Origin: Actinomycetota bacterium
GTDB taxonomy: Bacteria > Actinomycetota > Acidimicrobiia > Acidimicrobiales > Microtrichaceae
Assembly: GCA_018268735.1 (NCBI GenBank)
Contig: JAFDWA010000010.1
Span: 1-16,559 of the forward strand
DNA length: 16,559 nucleotides
Direction of reading: 5' to 3'
Shown: positions 15,387 to 16,559 of the stretch, piece by piece
Position numbering within the stretch: the stretch's first letter is position 1
Layout of the letters: each line of letters begins with the position of its first letter
The notes under the pieces: generated by a model
Seen by the model: only the letters and a program-made list of their open reading frames with translations
What the model was told of the DNA's origin: nothing
Database searches by the model: none
Position numbers and translations under genes: made by a program

Positions 15387-15403
15387 GGTCCCCACAGGGG
15401 ACC
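15387..15403 (+). other. Hairpin in the rpf 5' leader
   Basis: GGTCCCC and GGGGACC pair perfectly over the 3-base loop ACA, about 100 bases upstream of the start codon and well separated from the ribosome site. There is no T-run, so it is not an obvious attenuator. Function unknown. Confidence 0.45.
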
Positions 15404-15503
15404 TGCTGGAAGCGGACCCGGACGCAGCCCACGAGGACTCCCCCCTTCCCCTTGATCCCGAGTGCACCCCGACCTCCGGGGCGCCCGTCTGGAGGAAACA
15501 CCA

Positions 15504-15914
15504 ATGAACAGCAAGTCCCTCACGCGCGCGCTCGCACTGCTCGCAGTGCTCGGCGCCTTCCTCATCACCGCCTGCTCGCCGGAAGAGGCCGCCCTGGTCG
15601 CTGCGCACGTCCAGTCGCAGCAGGCGGCGACCGGCGGCGACCGGTTCGCCAACGCGATCAGCGACGCCGGCCTCGCCCGCCTCCGTGCCTGCGAGTCCGG
15701 TGGCAACTACTCATCGGTCAGCAGCGGCGGCCTCTACCGCGGTGCGTACCAGTTCCACCGCGGCACGTGGAACTCGACCGCTGCCCGCTTCTACCCCCAC
15801 CTGCAGGGCGTCGACCCGGCCGCGGCCGCACCCTTCGACCAGGACCGCATGACGCGAGCGCTGTGGGCCACGAGCGGCCCGCAGAACTGGCCCGTCTGCT
15901 CCAAGCGGGTCTGA
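15504..15914 (+). CDS. Rpf-like (resuscitation-promoting factor) transglycosylase-domain lipoprotein
   Basis: This 136-residue product is an exported cell-wall lytic enzyme. The N-terminus has Lys/Arg followed by a hydrophobic segment and a lipobox ITAC with lipidation Cys 24, so the protein is probably anchored outside the membrane. After a short linker (25-55), the Rpf-type domain runs from about 57 to the end: LARLRACESGGNYSSVS with catalytic E64, GGLYRGAYQFHRGTWNS (75-91), and WATSGPQNWPVC closing the fold. C63 and C132 match the family disulfide. Rpf proteins cleave peptidoglycan and promote growth from dormancy. Unlike classic RpfB there are no DUF348/G5 domains. ATG 15504 is preceded by GGAGGAAA, which selects this start over an earlier in-frame ATG at 15462. 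A long leader precedes it. Confidence 0.88.
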   Translation: MNSKSLTRALALLAVLGAFLITACSPEEAALVAAHVQSQQAATGGDRFANAISDAGLARLRACESGGNYSSVSSGGLYRGAYQFHRGTWNSTAARFYPHLQGVDPAAAAPFDQDRMTRALWATSGPQNWPVCSKRV

Positions 15915-15944
15915 CCCCTTCGACCCGTCCCGGTTCGAAGCAAT

Positions 15945-15980
15945 CGTTGGTGGCCGGACCTTCGGGTCCGGCCACCAACG
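15945..15980 (+). terminator. 16-bp hairpin with TTCG loop after the rpf gene
   Basis: The arms 15945-15960 and 15965-15980 are fully complementary around the extra-stable TTCG tetraloop, 30 bases after the stop codon. There is no T-tract, but the position and strength fit a transcription end or an mRNA 3'-stabilising stem. Confidence 0.75.
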
Positions 15981-16018
15981 CGTCCGACACCTGGAACCGC
16001 GACCCGGCAACCCGGCAA

Positions 16019-16138
16019 CCCGGCGAACTTGTAGCCCACACGTCACCCGACCGACCGGTAGCTACAAGGTCCTCGCACCCCGGCGAACTTGTAGCCCACA
16101 CGTCACCCGGGCGACCAGTGACTACAGGTTCCCTGAGC
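16019..16138. repeat. Imperfect tandem duplication of a 60-bp unit with internal inverted repeat
   Basis: Positions 16019-16049 are identical to 16079-16109 (31 bp), and the following 20 or so bases are similar but diverged. Within copy 1, CTTGTAGC (16028-16035) and GCTACAAG (16061-16068) are perfect inverted arms. In copy 2 the right arm has become ACTACAGG, which keeps six base pairs and one G-U pair with one mismatch. The element lies in the 299-bp gap between the rpf stop and tRNA-Arg. That gap contains no gene I can support; it also holds the rpf hairpin and the tRNA promoter. Confidence 0.8.
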
Positions 16139-16168
16139 GATCGGCCGGACGAGCGACGCGGTACGCCT

Positions 16169-16197
16169 TTGGCCGACCCGGCGACGCCGTCTAGGCT
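16169..16197 (+). promoter_or_regulatory. Promoter of tRNA-Arg
   Basis: TTGGCC (16169-16174) and TAGGCT (16192-16197) are separated by the optimal 17 bases. Transcription would start near 16204, ten bases before the tRNA. Confidence 0.55.
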
Positions 16198-16213
16198 CTG
16201 TCGGTTCCAACCA

Positions 16214-16287
16214 GCGCTCGTAGCTCAATTGGATAGAGCATCTGACTACGGATCAGAAGGTTGGGGGTTCGATTCCCTCCGAGCGCG
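16214..16287 (+). tRNA. tRNA-Arg (anticodon ACG), probable attachment site of an integrated element
   Basis: This is a 74-nt cloverleaf. Acceptor GCGCTCG (16214-16220) pairs with CGAGCGC (16280-16286), and the discriminator is G. The anticodon stem is TCTGA/TCAGA with loop CTACGGA and anticodon ACG at 16248-16250. The T arm is GGGGG/CCCTC with one G-T pair and loop TTCGATT. The gene is intact, as expected when an element integrates into the 3' end and restores it. An integrase gene starts 127 bp downstream. Confidence 0.97.
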
Positions 16288-16292
16288 CTGAC

Positions 16293-16329
16293 CGGATCCC
16301 TTGCAATAGCAGGGGATCCGCCCATTTTT
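16293..16329 (+). terminator. Rho-independent terminator after tRNA-Arg
   Basis: CGGATCCCTTGC (16293-16304) pairs with GCAGGGGATCCG (16309-16320), with one T-G pair, around the loop AATA. TTTTT follows at 16325-16329. This is the only classical terminator with a T-run in the window. Confidence 0.85.
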
Positions 16330-16371
16330 CGGGCTGTTCGGGCCGTGCCGAACTTCGAGTGTCCCATGACC

Positions 16372-16422
16372 CGATCCCATGGTTGTCCCAGATGAGGCGT
16401 ACCGTCACCGTTCATGGGATCG
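16372..16422. promoter_or_regulatory. 10-bp inverted repeat spanning the integrase start region
   Basis: CGATCCCATG (16372-16381) and CATGGGATCG (16413-16422) are perfect inverted copies 31 bases apart, and the right arm includes the integrase ATG. It could be an operator for integrase control or an RNA stem hiding the start codon. A candidate -10, TACCGT (16400-16405), lies between the arms. Confidence 0.5.
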
Positions 16423-16559
16423 ATGCGAGAGCGTCCGAAGGGGTCCGGCCGGTGGGAGCTGCGGGTGTACTCGCACCGCTCCGAAGCGGGCCGCGACGTG
16501 TACCGGTCGAAGGTCATCCACGGCACCGAACGGGCAGCGAAGCACGCACTGTCCGCGTT
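16414..16559 (+). CDS. Tyrosine recombinase (phage/ICE-type integrase), first 48 codons; cut by window edge
   Basis: The visible residues begin MGSMRERPKG and contain GRWELRVYSHRSEAG, DVYRSKVIHGTERAAKHAL. This is the arm-type DNA-binding domain found at the N-terminus of actinobacterial phage and ICE integrases: a W-E-L-R-V strand, a turn, a Y-R-S-K strand, and a G-T-E/K-R-A-A-x-x-A-L helix. The catalytic R-H-R-Y domain is beyond the edge. Starts at 16414 or the in-frame ATG at 16423 are possible. TACCGT at 16400-16405 would give a two-base leader. The gene reads away from tRNA-Arg(ACG), the usual layout when that tRNA 3' end is the attachment site, so the element should extend to the right. 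Family call rests on a short fragment. Confidence 0.78.
   Translation, partial: MGSMRERPKGSGRWELRVYSHRSEAGRDVYRSKVIHGTERAAKHALSA

Noticed and set aside
15342..15503. c-di-AMP (ydaO-type) riboswitch in the rpf leader
   Set aside because: Expected from other rpf genes, but I cannot find its conserved blocks by eye (such as GGGGTGAATC or the CCCGTCAGCTAACC-like segment). A covariance search would settle it.
16019..16138. CRISPR array
   Set aside because: Only two copies, the identity is confined to 31 bp of a directly duplicated unit whose remainder is also similar, and no cas genes are near.
16191..16526. 111-residue minus-strand frame containing GGNRTPNLLIRSQMLYPIE
   Set aside because: This is the well-known spurious protein produced by translating the antisense of a tRNA gene, here tRNA-Arg. 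Similar artefacts occur opposite or across both tRNA-Ser genes (for example VGFEPTVRLPPHL near 15200 and RGIRTPGTVAGPT near 12150).

Overview
The window is GC-rich, densely packed bacterial chromosome of actinobacterial type. A Phe-regulated prephenate dehydratase, a PaaX-type regulator, an Rpf-like resuscitation factor and apparently leaderless genes all point that way. The mixture resembles the class Acidimicrobiia (Ilumatobacter-like), but that placement is inference from gene content and no phylogeny was run.

Left part (1-5,613): on the minus strand, the small subunit of adenosylcobalamin-dependent methylmalonyl-CoA mutase (mutA) overlaps the large subunit (mutB) by ATGA; mutB runs off the left edge. 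A divergent DUF1971 gene follows. A DoxX-family membrane protein (minus) and a PIG-L zinc deacetylase (plus) are divergently transcribed from about 100 bp. A GAF-domain protein follows the deacetylase.

Middle (5,620-12,032): a minus-strand run carries a PaaX-family regulator, a glyoxalase II/ETHE1-like metallo-beta-lactamase hydrolase and an AI-2E-family permease with a repetitive C-terminal tail. A fatty-acid desaturase diverges from the PaaX gene across a short region with an inverted repeat. A GabT-like class III aminotransferase (minus) and prephenate dehydratase pheA (plus) share a 44-bp divergent promoter region.

Right part (12,081-16,559): tRNA-Ser(UGA), a small membrane protein, the cytochrome bd oxidase operon cydAB, tRNA-Ser(GCU), an Rpf-like lipoprotein, a 60-bp tandem repeat and tRNA-Arg(ACG). 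Beyond that tRNA and a strong terminator, the first 48 codons of a tyrosine-recombinase integrase are visible, reading off the right edge. The window therefore probably ends just inside an integrated mobile element that uses the tRNA-Arg gene as its attachment site.

Metabolically the block combines propionyl-CoA/branched-chain carbon flow (mutAB), Phe synthesis, lipid desaturation and high-affinity O2 respiration. No CRISPR array, toxin-antitoxin pair or recognisable defence system is visible. The least explained items are the mobile-element edge, the repeat next to tRNA-Arg, the regulator/desaturase control region and the rpf leader.
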